A stretch of DNA of 64,000 bases from Rhodoblastus sp963748385 (GTDB lineage Bacteria > Pseudomonadota > Alphaproteobacteria > Rhizobiales > Beijerinckiaceae): contig CAVVIQ010000007.1 of the NCBI GenBank assembly GCA_963748385.1, forward strand, positions 1-64,000, given 5' to 3'. Below are positions 25,659 through 33,852 of this stretch, in pieces (position 1 is the stretch's first letter; every line of letters starts with the position of its first letter). Made by a program: the position numbers and the translations under genes. Below the pieces are notes generated by a model. It made no database searches and was not told the DNA's origin. It saw only the letters and a list, made by a program, of their open reading frames with translations.

Positions 25659-26495
25659 TCAGCCCAGAGAAAAACGTTCGGCATGGCTGCCGAGCCAGGC
25701 CACACGATCGGGCCTGTGCGCGAAGGCCGCGGCAAACCGCGCCTCGTCCCAGTCTCCCGGCGCCGAGGCCACCAGCGAAACGCCTCCCGCCGCCGCGTCG
25801 CGCCCCAGACATTCGCAGCCCAAGGCCTTGAAACCCGCGTCGTCCGGCCCTTCGCCGGCCCATTGCGCGGAAAACAGCGCGACATCGCGCGCCGCCGCCT
25901 CGGCCAAAGGATTGGAGATGATGAAGACCGGAATTCCGGCGGGGTGGTCGGGACGCTCGACGAAAGGCAGGCGGGCGATGATCTTTGGCGCGCCCTCGCC
26001 GGCAAGGCCTTCCCACCATCGCGCCTCGCCCCGGCGCCAACTGGCGCGCAACATGCCGAGATCGCCGCCGCTGTCCGGCCGCCCGGAGGCCGCGACCGCC
26101 GCGACGGTCTCCCGGGGGCCGTCATGGCCGACGAGCGGCACGGTGAAACCGAAATGGAACCGCGCCGAATCGCGCATCGCCGCGTCGCCGCCCGACATGT
26201 CGGCGTGAACGGCATAAGGCGACTGGACAAAAGTGAAGGTCGAAATGATCACCCGCCAGATGCTTTCGACCGTGTCGAGCGGCAGCCGGCCACGGTGGCG
26301 CGCGGCGATCACCCGCATCATGTCCGCCTCGCGGCCCGGTCGGAACGCCGAGCCGCCGCCCTGGCGCGCCTTGACCGCGATCAGCCGGTCGATGATCCCG
26401 CCGCGCTCGATCAGAAGTTCATGCATCTCGCCGTCGATGCGATCGATTTCCGCGCGCAGTTCGGCCAGGGATTCCAGAGCGGAAGGTTCGGTCAT
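25659..26495 (-). CDS. chorismate mutase with long C-terminal extension
   Basis: Converts chorismate to prephenate for Phe/Tyr synthesis. The AroQ helical domain covers about residues 8-95: ELRAEIDRIDGEMHELLIER, KARQG and READMMRVIAARH supply the usual Arg/Lys/Glu site. It is followed by about 180 residues (FHFGFTVPLVGHDGPRETVA onward) of a domain I cannot name, with an ACT-like look near the end. The 278-aa two-part form is typical of Rhizobiales. It is divergent from metX, whose promoter lies in the shared gap. Confidence 0.85.
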   Translation of the reverse strand: MTEPSALESLAELRAEIDRIDGEMHELLIERGGIIDRLIAVKARQGGGSAFRPGREADMMRVIAARHRGRLPLDTVESIWRVIISTFTFVQSPYAVHADMSGGDAAMRDSARFHFGFTVPLVGHDGPRETVAAVAASGRPDSGGDLGMLRASWRRGEARWWEGLAGEGAPKIIARLPFVERPDHPAGIPVFIISNPLAEAAARDVALFSAQWAGEGPDDAGFKALGCECLGRDAAAGGVSLVASAPGDWDEARFAAAFAHRPDRVAWLGSHAERFSLG

Positions 26496-26591
26496 GGGCT
26501 CGATCGTCGTCTCGAAGGCAATGCGGCCGGCTCGGGCCGGCCTCTTCTATAAACGCGGCGCGGGCGCAAGCAAACGCCGCGGTTCCTTTCC

Positions 26592-26621
26592 TTGACTTGC
26601 CGCCAAAGCGGCTTCTATATA
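26592..26621 (+). promoter_or_regulatory. sigma-70-type promoter for metX
   Basis: TTGACT (26592-26597), 18-base spacer, TATATA (26616-26621), an unusually good match for this GC-rich genome. The predicted transcript start is about 30 bp before the metX TTG start. A short hairpin (GTTCG-GAAAAT-CGAAC) lies in the leader. No SAM-II riboswitch, often found before metX in this order, fits in the short leader. Confidence 0.65.
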
Positions 26622-26657
26622 AAAAACGATCCGTTCGGAAAATCGAACAGCCGCGCC

Positions 26658-27853
26658 TTGAACGACACGTCGCCCGAACCCCACCCCAGCCTGGCCGAAG
26701 CCGCGCAGCCGCACAGCCAGATCGCCGTGTTCGACGGAGCGCAGGCGCTCGCCATGAGTTCCGGCGCGTCGCTTAAGCCCTTCGCCATCGCCTACCAGAC
26801 CTATGGCGAGCTGAACGCCGACAAGTCCAACGCGATCCTGCTCTGCCATGCGCTGACCGGCGACCAGCATGTCGCCAACGTTCATCCGCTGACCGGCAAG
26901 CCCGGCTGGTGGTCGGCGCTGGTCGGCCCGGGAAAACCCTTCGACACCGACAAATATTTCATCATCTGCTCGAATGTGCTCGGCGGCTGCATGGGCACCA
27001 CCGGACCGGCCTCGCTCAACCCGGCGACCGGCCGCGCCTATGGCCTCGATCTCCCCGTGGTCACCATCGCCGACATGGTCCGCGCCCAGGCCATGCTGAT
27101 CGACCGTCTGGGCATCGACACGCTTTTCTGCGTGGCAGGCGGCTCGATGGGCGGCATGCAGGTGCTGCAATGGGCCGCCGTTTATCCCGAGCGGGTGTTC
27201 TCGGCCATGCCGATCGCCACCGCCGCGCGCCATTCCTCGCAGAATATCGCCTTCCACGAGGTCGGGCGCCAGGCGATCATGGCCGATCCGGACTGGCGCG
27301 GCGGGCGTTACCTCGAAGTAGGCGTGCGCCCGGTCAAGGGCCTCGGCGTCGCGCGCATGGCCGCCCATATCACCTATCTGTCGGAGGAGGCGCTGCAGCG
27401 CAAATTCGGCCGCAAATTGCAGGACCGCGCCGAGCCCACCTTTTCCTTCGACGCCGATTTCCAGGTCGAGAATTATCTGCGCCATCAGGGCTCGACCTTC
27501 GTCGACCGGTTCGACGCCAATTCCTATCTCTATGTCACCCGCGCCTGCGATTATTTCGATCTGGCGCAGGATTACGGCGGCTCGCTCGCCCGCGCCTTCC
27601 GAGGCTCGCGGACCCGCTTCTGCGTGGTTTCCTTCACCTCGGACTGGCTTTACACCACCGCCGAATCGCGGGCCATCGTCCATGCGCTCAACGCCGGCGG
27701 CGCCCCGGTCTCCTTCGTCGAGATCGAGACCGACAAGGGCCATGACGCCTTCCTGCTGGAGGAGCCCGATTTCCTCGCCACCACCCGCGGCTTCCTGCGG
27801 CGGCGCGCGCGAAGGCCCGCGGCCTTGCCGAAACGGGAGGCGGAAACCCGTGA
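26658..27853 (+). CDS. metX: homoserine O-acetyltransferase MetX, apparent frameshift near the 3' end
   Basis: Acylates homoserine for methionine synthesis. The alpha/beta-hydrolase is complete: CHALTGDQH, the nucleophile in AGGSMGGMQVLQW, Asp in TSDWLYT and His in DKGHDAF. The frame then fails to stop and runs through all of metW to 28496 as a nonsense tail. Just after FLATTRGFL (about 27795) another frame gives AARAKARGLAETGGGNP and a TGA at 27851-27853 that overlaps the metW GTG (GTGA). This is the expected end, so one base appears to be missing in the GC repeat near 27800. The start is the TTG at 26658; the protein is about 397 aa after correction. Confidence 0.92.
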
Positions 27854-28482
27854 CCCGGACCGAGACGACCCGCATCGATCTTGTGCTGGTGGCCGGCATG
27901 GTCGAAACCGGCGCCCGCGTGCTCGATGTCGGCTGCGGCGACGGCGAATTGCTGCGGTTGCTGGCCGAAACCAGGGATGTGGACGCGCGCGGGGTCGAGA
28001 TTTCGCAAAAGGGCGTGAACGATTGCGTCGCCAAAGGCCTGTCCGTCGTCCAGGGCGACGCCGACATCGATCTTGCCGATTATCCCGACGACGGCTTCGA
28101 TTACGTCATCCTGTCCCAGACGCTCCAGGCCACCCGCAACCCGCGCAAGGTGCTGGAGCAGATGATGCGCATCGGCAAGCGCGCGATCGTCTCCTTCCCC
28201 AACTTCGGCCATTGGCGGGTCCGCTGGCAGCTCGGCCTGCGGGGACGCATGCCGATCACCGAGAACCTGTCCTATGCCTGGTACGAAACGCCCAATATCC
28301 ACCTTTGCACCATCCGCGATTTCGTCCAGCTGGTCGAACTGGTCGAGGCCCGCATTGTCAAGGCGGTGGCGATGAACAGCAGCGGCGCGCAGATCCGGGT
28401 GAATGCGCCCTGGTGGGCGTGGAATCTCTTCGGCGAGCAGGCGGTCTTCCTGCTCGAGCGCAAGGGCGCACGCCGGATTTAG
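27850..28482 (+). CDS. metW: methionine biosynthesis protein MetW
   Basis: SAM-methyltransferase-fold protein that partners MetX and is needed for its activity in many proteobacteria. 210 aa from GTG 27850 (read MTRTETTRIDL), with GGGAGG about nine bases upstream. Motif I is VLDVGCGDGELL; VILSQTLQATRNP and SFPNFGHWRVRWQLGLRG are the MetW signature. Its start overlaps the corrected metX stop by four bases, implying coupled synthesis of the two. Confidence 0.95.
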   Translation: MTRTETTRIDLVLVAGMVETGARVLDVGCGDGELLRLLAETRDVDARGVEISQKGVNDCVAKGLSVVQGDADIDLADYPDDGFDYVILSQTLQATRNPRKVLEQMMRIGKRAIVSFPNFGHWRVRWQLGLRGRMPITENLSYAWYETPNIHLCTIRDFVQLVELVEARIVKAVAMNSSGAQIRVNAPWWAWNLFGEQAVFLLERKGARRI

Positions 28483-28544
28483 GCGGCTGTGTGTGAAATT
28501 CGCGCGCCGATTGGCGCCAGTTCAAGCAGGAAGACTTTCCACTC

Positions 28545-29456
28545 CTATTGGGCGGGCTTTCGCGAAACGAGCTTGAAACAAGTGCTTTCGCCGTCGGCCT
28601 GCTGCTTGACGGCATAGTCTTCCAGATAGCAGGCGTTCCCATTCGGGTCGGTGGCATATTGCTGATATCTCGTGAGCTTCATGTTCGGCTCGCCTTGCGG
28701 GTTCGGCGAGTAGAATTCGGTCGCGCTTGCGCAGGCGCCGCCAGACTCGTGCAGAATGATCTGCTTCCTGGTGATATTGATCTCGCTGAAATCGTCCAGT
28801 TGGCCCAGCGGTTTTCCAAAACTCTTGTCGCCGTTGAGTTTGTCATAGGGCAATTGCATGATGGCGTAGGCGTCCACGAAGCGTTGGGCTTGTCCAGCCT
28901 GCCGGAACACGAACGCCTTCGTCCCGCTGAAATCAACGTCCTGGATATCGACGGCCGCCGACCCAAGCTTCAGGCACTTTTCCTGTCGTGACCCGGGTTG
29001 TTCCGAACGCCACCCGTTCGAATCGCAGTCCACGACCTTGGCCCTGGTCTCGGACGACAAGGGAATCTCGACGACGCCCCCCGCTCGCACCTTGTCGACG
29101 AGCGTTGCGACATCCGAACCATTCGGATCCGGAATCCCGTGGCTCTTCCAGTAATCCTCGGGCAGCAGCGCCACCCCGTTGACGGCCGCGCTGAATGTTT
29201 CGCCGGTTTCGGTGTTCGAAAACACGAAAATCGCCGCGCCGCTCAATATTCCGCCCGGCCTCATCTGGTCGGGGAGCCACAGGCCGGAAACCCTCAGCTT
29301 CTCGATGAGGTCGGGCGATTCGAACGGGATGGCGCGCGACGAGGCGCCTTGAGACGGCCTGGCTTGCTCCGCAAGCGCATTTGCCGGCAGCGCGGCGACA
29401 GCGGTCGCCGCCGCGGCCGCCAGGAAACAGATTGCTCGCCCGGGAAAAATCGTCAT
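28545..29456 (-). CDS. secreted protein of unknown function
   Basis: 303 aa with a clear Sec signal peptide (AICFLAAAAATAVAALPANALA, about residues 8-29 split here by the A-L-A cleavage motif). The mature part has four cysteines in two regions, suggesting disulfides in the periplasm. No enzyme motif is visible. Sequence content is somewhat AT-richer than metW next to it. It is convergent with metW and upstream of xerD on the same strand, with no evident operon partner. Confidence 0.7.
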   Translation of the reverse strand: MTIFPGRAICFLAAAAATAVAALPANALAEQARPSQGASSRAIPFESPDLIEKLRVSGLWLPDQMRPGGILSGAAIFVFSNTETGETFSAAVNGVALLPEDYWKSHGIPDPNGSDVATLVDKVRAGGVVEIPLSSETRAKVVDCDSNGWRSEQPGSRQEKCLKLGSAAVDIQDVDFSGTKAFVFRQAGQAQRFVDAYAIMQLPYDKLNGDKSFGKPLGQLDDFSEINITRKQIILHESGGACASATEFYSPNPQGEPNMKLTRYQQYATDPNGNACYLEDYAVKQQADGESTCFKLVSRKPAQ

Positions 29457-29535
29457 GGCGTGACCTCAATGGATCGGCGTCTGAAATTCGACGCGCGCCT
29501 TGATCATATCTTGCCTGTCGCTTTCAGCGAGTCCG

Positions 29536-30537
29536 TCAGCCGCTCGTCTTTGGCCGTCCAGGTTGTTCCTCGTCGTTCAGGGGGTGAAGGTCGCGCACCA
29601 TCGCCTTCAGCCGTTCGTCCAGCACATGGGTGTAGATTTGCGTCGTCGCGATATCGGCGTGGCCGAGCAATTCCTGCACGACGCGCAGATCGGCGCCATT
29701 TTGCAGCAGGTGGCTGGCGAAGGCGTGGCGCAGCACATGCGGGCTGACTTTTTGCGGCGAAATTCCGGCGGCGGCGGCCAGGAATTTCAACTCCCGCGCG
29801 AACACCTGGCGGGTCAGATGGCCGCTCTCGCCGATCGAGGGGAACAGCCATTTCTGCTTGGCCGCCTCCGGATGAAGCTCCAGCAACTGGCGGCGAAAAG
29901 CGCCGATCGCCTCGCGGGCGGGGCCGGTCAAGGGCGCCAGTCGCTCGCGCCCGCCCTTGCCCCGGATCGTCAGAAAGCCGCCGCCCTGCCCCGGCGTTTT
30001 CTCGGCCTGTTTCGCGGCGGCCAAAGGCAACGCCACCAGCTCCGAGACGCGCAGGCCCGAGGCATAGAGCACTTCGACCAGACAGGCGGCGCGGCGCGCT
30101 CTGAGCCTGTCCTCGGCCGGCCGCGCCGGGTCGTCGAGACCCTCGCGGCAGACCCGCAGAATTGCGTCGACTTCCGCGATCGAGAGGATCTTGGGCAGGC
30201 GCCTTCCCTGGCGGGGACCTTCGAGCAGAACGGCGGGATCGTCCGCCCGGCGCTCCTCCGTGGACAGGAAACGATGAAACTGCCGGATCGCGGAAAGTTT
30301 TCGCGCCGAGGAAGTCGGCTTGAGCCCGGCCTGGGCGAGGTCGGCGAGATGTTCGCGTATGTCCTGGGTCGTGGCGCTGAACGGATCGCGTTGGCGGCGC
30401 GCGAGGCCGAGAAGGTAATCGCCGAGGTCGCGGGCGTAGGCGTCGAGCGTGTTCTTCGCGGCGCCGCGCTCGGCGGCGAGCATGGCCAGAAAATCCTTCA
30501 CCGCCGCGCGCGAGGCCCAGCCGGCGGAGCCCGTCAT
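29536..30537 (-). CDS. xerD: tyrosine recombinase XerD
   Basis: Site-specific recombinase that, with XerC, resolves chromosome dimers at dif. 333 aa: N-terminal SAM-like core-binding domain (DFLAMLAAERGAAKNTLDAY, about residues 13-95) and catalytic domain with Arg in ASGLRVSEL, Lys in RGKGGRERL, HVLRHAFASHLL, LLGHADIATTQIYTH including the nucleophilic Tyr. I choose ATG 30537, which overlaps the stop of the small upstream ORF (ATGA); longer in-frame extension to 30783 would run through that ORF. Position next to aroKB marks it as the chromosomal housekeeping copy, not a phage integrase. Confidence 0.94.
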   Translation of the reverse strand: MTGSAGWASRAAVKDFLAMLAAERGAAKNTLDAYARDLGDYLLGLARRQRDPFSATTQDIREHLADLAQAGLKPTSSARKLSAIRQFHRFLSTEERRADDPAVLLEGPRQGRRLPKILSIAEVDAILRVCREGLDDPARPAEDRLRARRAACLVEVLYASGLRVSELVALPLAAAKQAEKTPGQGGGFLTIRGKGGRERLAPLTGPAREAIGAFRRQLLELHPEAAKQKWLFPSIGESGHLTRQVFARELKFLAAAAGISPQKVSPHVLRHAFASHLLQNGADLRVVQELLGHADIATTQIYTHVLDERLKAMVRDLHPLNDEEQPGRPKTSG

Positions 30538-30677
30538 TTGTTGAGAACGTCCGCCGGCAGGGGCTGGCTCATTTCGCGGGGCTGCGGCTCGACGAAGGCG
30601 ACCAGCGCCGCCATGCCGACGAAAGCCGCGCCGGCCAGCAGGCCGATGAAAAAGAGAAAGCGCAACAGGCTGGGCAT
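30534..30677 (-). CDS. 47-residue single-pass membrane protein coupled to xerD
   Basis: Small ORF with ATG 30677 preceded by GGAGAGAATC, a good ribosome site. It encodes one transmembrane helix (LLRFLFFIGLLAGAAFVG) followed by VEPQPREM and a short polar tail ending LNK. The TGA overlaps the xerD ATG by four bases. The start signal, clean membrane helix and coupling support a real gene. Function unknown. Confidence 0.68.
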   Translation of the reverse strand: MPSLLRFLFFIGLLAGAAFVGMAALVAFVEPQPREMSQPLPADVLNK

Positions 30678-30772
30678 GATTCTCTCCGCGCCGCGGGACT
30701 AAGGCCTTTGCGCGCGCGCCGAACAGGCAAGCCGAAAGCCAGATACAATTTGCGCGCGCGACGTGATAGTAC

Positions 30773-32542
30773 ATGCCGATCATGTGGGATCAAGCCATCG
30801 TTCATCAGGCGGAGGACGCGCCCGCGCCGCGCGACCGGCGCGCCCAGGCGATTGTCGGTCGGCTGGCGGGCCGCCCCCTGGTCCTCGTCGGCATGATGGG
30901 CTCGGGCAAGACCGCCATCGGCAAGAGGCTGGCGCAAAGGCTCGGCCTGCCCTTCGTCGATTCGGATCACGAAATCGAGGCCGCCCATCGCCTGACCGTC
31001 ACGGAAATCTTCGCTCATCATGGCGAAGCCTATTTTCGCGACGGCGAACGCCGGGTGCTCGCCCGGCTGATCGGCGAGGGCGAGCGGGTCATCGCCACCG
31101 GCGGCGGATCCTTCATCCAGCCCAAGACGCGCGCGCTGATCCACGACCGCGCCGTCTCGATCTGGCTGAAAGCCGATTTCGACGTCCTGATGCGCCGTGT
31201 GCGCAAGAGGCCGACCCGACCGCTGCTTCATGGCCCGGACCCGGAAGGCGTGATGCGGCGGCTGATCGAGGCGCGCCATCCCATCTACGCCGAGGCCGAT
31301 CTCGTCATCACGTCGCGCGATGCGCCGCACGAGGTCATCATCGAGGAAATCCTCGCCGCGCTCGAAGCTTTTCTGGCCAAACAAGGGGAATTTTCGCCCG
31401 AAATGACCGCTCCCATCCTGCCTCCCGCCTCCACCGGCGTCCATGTCGCCCTGGGCGCCCGCTCCTATGACATTCTGATCGGCCCCGCGCTGATCGCCCA
31501 TGCCGGCGAGCGGATCGCCCGGCTCGCGCCTGGCGCCGGCGTCTTCATCGTCACGGATTCCAATGTCGCGCCTTTGTGGCTCAGCCCCCTTCTGGCCAGT
31601 CTCGACGCGGCGAACGTCCGGCACGGCCAGATCGTGTTGCCGGCTGGCGAAACCACCAAGGATTACGCTCATTACGAGCAGCTCTGCGAGGCGGCGCTGG
31701 CGGCGAAGATGGAGCGCGGCGATTTCCTGATCGCGCTGGGGGGCGGCGTCATCGGCGACCTCACCGGCTTCGCCGCCGCGAGCCTGCGCCGCGGCATGGG
31801 CTTCGTCCAGATTCCAACCACCCTGCTGTCGCAGGTCGATTCGAGCGTCGGCGGCAAGACCGGCATCAATTCCCGTCAGGGCAAGAATTTGATCGGCGCC
31901 TTCCATCAGCCGGCCCTGGTGCTGGCCGACACCGACAGCCTCGGCACATTGCCGCCGCGCGAGTTCGCCGCCGGCTATGCGGAAGTCGTCAAATATGGCC
32001 TGATCGACCGGCCGGATTTCTTCGCCTGGCTGGAAAAGCACTGGCAGGCGGTGTTCGCACGCGGCCCCGAATTGAGCCACGCGATCGCGGTGAGCTGCGA
32101 ATCCAAGGCCGCCGTGGTCGCGCGCGACGAGACCGAACAGGGCGACCGCGCCCTGCTCAATCTCGGCCACACCTTCGGCCACGCCCTGGAAAAGCTCGTC
32201 GCCTATGACAGCAAGCGCCTCGTCCACGGCGAGGGCGTCGCCATCGGCATGGCCTGCGCCTTCCGCTATTCGGCCCGCGCCGGCCTCTGCCCGGCCTCGG
32301 CCGCCGAGCGCGTCGAAGCGCATCTGCGCGCCGTCGGCCTGCCGAGCCGCATCCGCGACATCGCCGGCTGGAGCGCTTCCGCCGAGGACATCGTCGAAGC
32401 GATGAGCCAGGACAAGAAGGTGAAGCGCGGCGCCCTGACCTTCATCCTCGCCCGCGACATCGGCGCGAGTTTCATCGCCAGGAATGTCGAGCCCGAGGCG
32501 GTGCGCGCCTTCCTCGACGACGAGCTGCGCGCCGGAGCGTGA
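30773..32542 (+). CDS. aroKB: fused shikimate kinase / 3-dehydroquinate synthase
   Basis: Single 589-aa frame carrying two shikimate-pathway enzymes. Residues about 30-205 are shikimate kinase: Walker A GMMGSGKTAIG, DSDHEIE and ATGGGSFIQ. Residues about 220-589 are 3-dehydroquinate synthase: AGETTKDYAHYE, GGGVIGDLTGFAAA, QVDSSVGGKTGIN and NLGHTFGHALE with zinc ligands, then HGEGVAIGM. The joining segment (LAKQGEFSPEMTAPIL) is short and in frame. Both domains look active. An internal ATG at the start of the AroB part could allow separate synthesis. The stop overlaps the next GTG start. Confidence 0.93.
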   Translation: MPIMWDQAIVHQAEDAPAPRDRRAQAIVGRLAGRPLVLVGMMGSGKTAIGKRLAQRLGLPFVDSDHEIEAAHRLTVTEIFAHHGEAYFRDGERRVLARLIGEGERVIATGGGSFIQPKTRALIHDRAVSIWLKADFDVLMRRVRKRPTRPLLHGPDPEGVMRRLIEARHPIYAEADLVITSRDAPHEVIIEEILAALEAFLAKQGEFSPEMTAPILPPASTGVHVALGARSYDILIGPALIAHAGERIARLAPGAGVFIVTDSNVAPLWLSPLLASLDAANVRHGQIVLPAGETTKDYAHYEQLCEAALAAKMERGDFLIALGGGVIGDLTGFAAASLRRGMGFVQIPTTLLSQVDSSVGGKTGINSRQGKNLIGAFHQPALVLADTDSLGTLPPREFAAGYAEVVKYGLIDRPDFFAWLEKHWQAVFARGPELSHAIAVSCESKAAVVARDETEQGDRALLNLGHTFGHALEKLVAYDSKRLVHGEGVAIGMACAFRYSARAGLCPASAAERVEAHLRAVGLPSRIRDIAGWSASAEDIVEAMSQDKKVKRGALTFILARDIGASFIARNVEPEAVRAFLDDELRAGA

Positions 32543-33846
32543 AGGCCATGCACGGCGAGGGCGGGGCTTTGTTTATCAACCTCTGGGCCGCCGGCGCGCT
32601 GCTGGTGGTCTTCATTCTGCTTTCGGCTTTGTTTTCCGGCTCCGAAACCGCGATGACCGCCGCCTCGCGCGCGCGCATGCACGCGCTGGAGCGACAGGGC
32701 GATCCGCGTGCGGCGATCGTCAATCGGCTACTCGCCGGGCGCGACCGGCTGATCGGCGCCATGCTGCTCGGCAACACCCTGTTCAACATCGGCGCCTCGG
32801 CCTTGCTCACCGCCGTCCTGGTGGCGATGGTCGGCGAAAAAGGCGCGATCTACGCTACCGCCTTCATGACCGTCGTGCTGCTGATCTTCGCGGAAGTCCT
32901 GCCCAAGACGGTGGCGATCACCTATCCCGACCGGATGTCGCTGATCGTGTCGCGCGTCGTCGCCTTTTTCGTCGTGATTTTCGGCCCCGTGCTGTTCGCG
33001 GTCGAGCATCTGGTGCGCGGCGTGCTTTTCCTGTTCGGCCTCCGGCTCGATCAGAAACATCCCCTGCTGTCGCCCGAAGAAGAGCTGAAAAGCGCGGTCG
33101 ATCTGATGCACAGGGAAGGCGGCGTCGCCCGCTCCGACCGCGACATGTTCGGCGGTCTGCTCGACCTCAAGGAGCTGACCGTCTCCGACGTCATGGTCCA
33201 TCGCACCAAGATGACCGCGCTCGACGCCGACGCGCCGGTCGCCGACATCGTGCGCGAAGTGGTCGCTCTGCCTTTCACCCGCGTGCCGCTGTGGCGCGAG
33301 TCCCCCGACAATATCGTCGGCGTGCTGCACGCCAAGGATCTGCTGCGCGCCTTGAGCGACGCCAATGGCGACACGTCGAAAATCCAGCTTCCGCCGATCC
33401 TGCACGAGCCATGGTTCGTGCCCGAAACCACCACGCTCGAAGCCCAGCTTCAGGCCTTTCGCAAGCGCAAGACCCATTCCGCTCTGGTCGTCGACGAATA
33501 TGGCGACGTCCAGGGCATGGTGACGCTCGAAGATATTCTCGAGGAGATCGTCGGCGACATTCGCGACGAGCACGATGTCGCCTTCCTCGGCGTGCGCCGG
33601 CAGTCCGATGGCTCGGTGATCGTCGAGGGCTCGGCGCCGATCCGCGACCTCAACCGGGTCATGGCCTGGGACCTACCGGACGAGGAAGCCACAACAATAG
33701 CCGGCCTCGTCATCCACGAAGCCCGCGCCATTCCCGAACAGGGCCAGAAATTCACCTTCCATGGCTTCCGTTTCGAGGTTTTACGCAAGCAGCGCAACCG
33801 GATCACGCTTTTGCGCCTGACCCCGGAGCCGAAAGCGGAGGGCTGA
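32539..33846 (+). CDS. CNNM/CorC-HlyC family protein (DUF21 and CBS domains)
   Basis: 435-aa membrane protein of the CNNM group, implicated in Mg2+ or Co2+ efflux/resistance. N-terminal DUF21 domain with about four membrane helices (ALLVVFILLSALFSGSETAMT onward, residues 10-180). Then come a CBS pair (about 210-330, including VMVHRTKMTALDADAPV and ALVVDEYGDVQGMVTLEDILEEIVGDI) and a C-terminal CorC/HlyC transporter-associated domain. GTG 32539 overlaps the aroKB stop; ATG 32548 is three codons later. The xerD-aroKB-CNNM order is common in Rhizobiales. Confidence 0.9.
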   Translation: MKAMHGEGGALFINLWAAGALLVVFILLSALFSGSETAMTAASRARMHALERQGDPRAAIVNRLLAGRDRLIGAMLLGNTLFNIGASALLTAVLVAMVGEKGAIYATAFMTVVLLIFAEVLPKTVAITYPDRMSLIVSRVVAFFVVIFGPVLFAVEHLVRGVLFLFGLRLDQKHPLLSPEEELKSAVDLMHREGGVARSDRDMFGGLLDLKELTVSDVMVHRTKMTALDADAPVADIVREVVALPFTRVPLWRESPDNIVGVLHAKDLLRALSDANGDTSKIQLPPILHEPWFVPETTTLEAQLQAFRKRKTHSALVVDEYGDVQGMVTLEDILEEIVGDIRDEHDVAFLGVRRQSDGSVIVEGSAPIRDLNRVMAWDLPDEEATTIAGLVIHEARAIPEQGQKFTFHGFRFEVLRKQRNRITLLRLTPEPKAEG

Positions 33847-33852
33847 AACGGC

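Noticed and set aside
26592..26660. SAM-II riboswitch before metX
   Set aside because: Looked for because it is frequent in this order, but the predicted leader is only about 30 bases and lacks the conserved pseudoknot segments.
26592..28496. A genuine 634-residue MetX fusion protein
   Set aside because: Beyond about residue 400 the sequence is metW read in the wrong frame and has no protein-like features; metW itself is intact in its own frame.
29536..30537. Phage or integron integrase marking a mobile island
   Set aside because: The neighbourhood (aroKB, CNNM) and sequence fit the chromosomal XerD; no attachment repeats or cargo seen.
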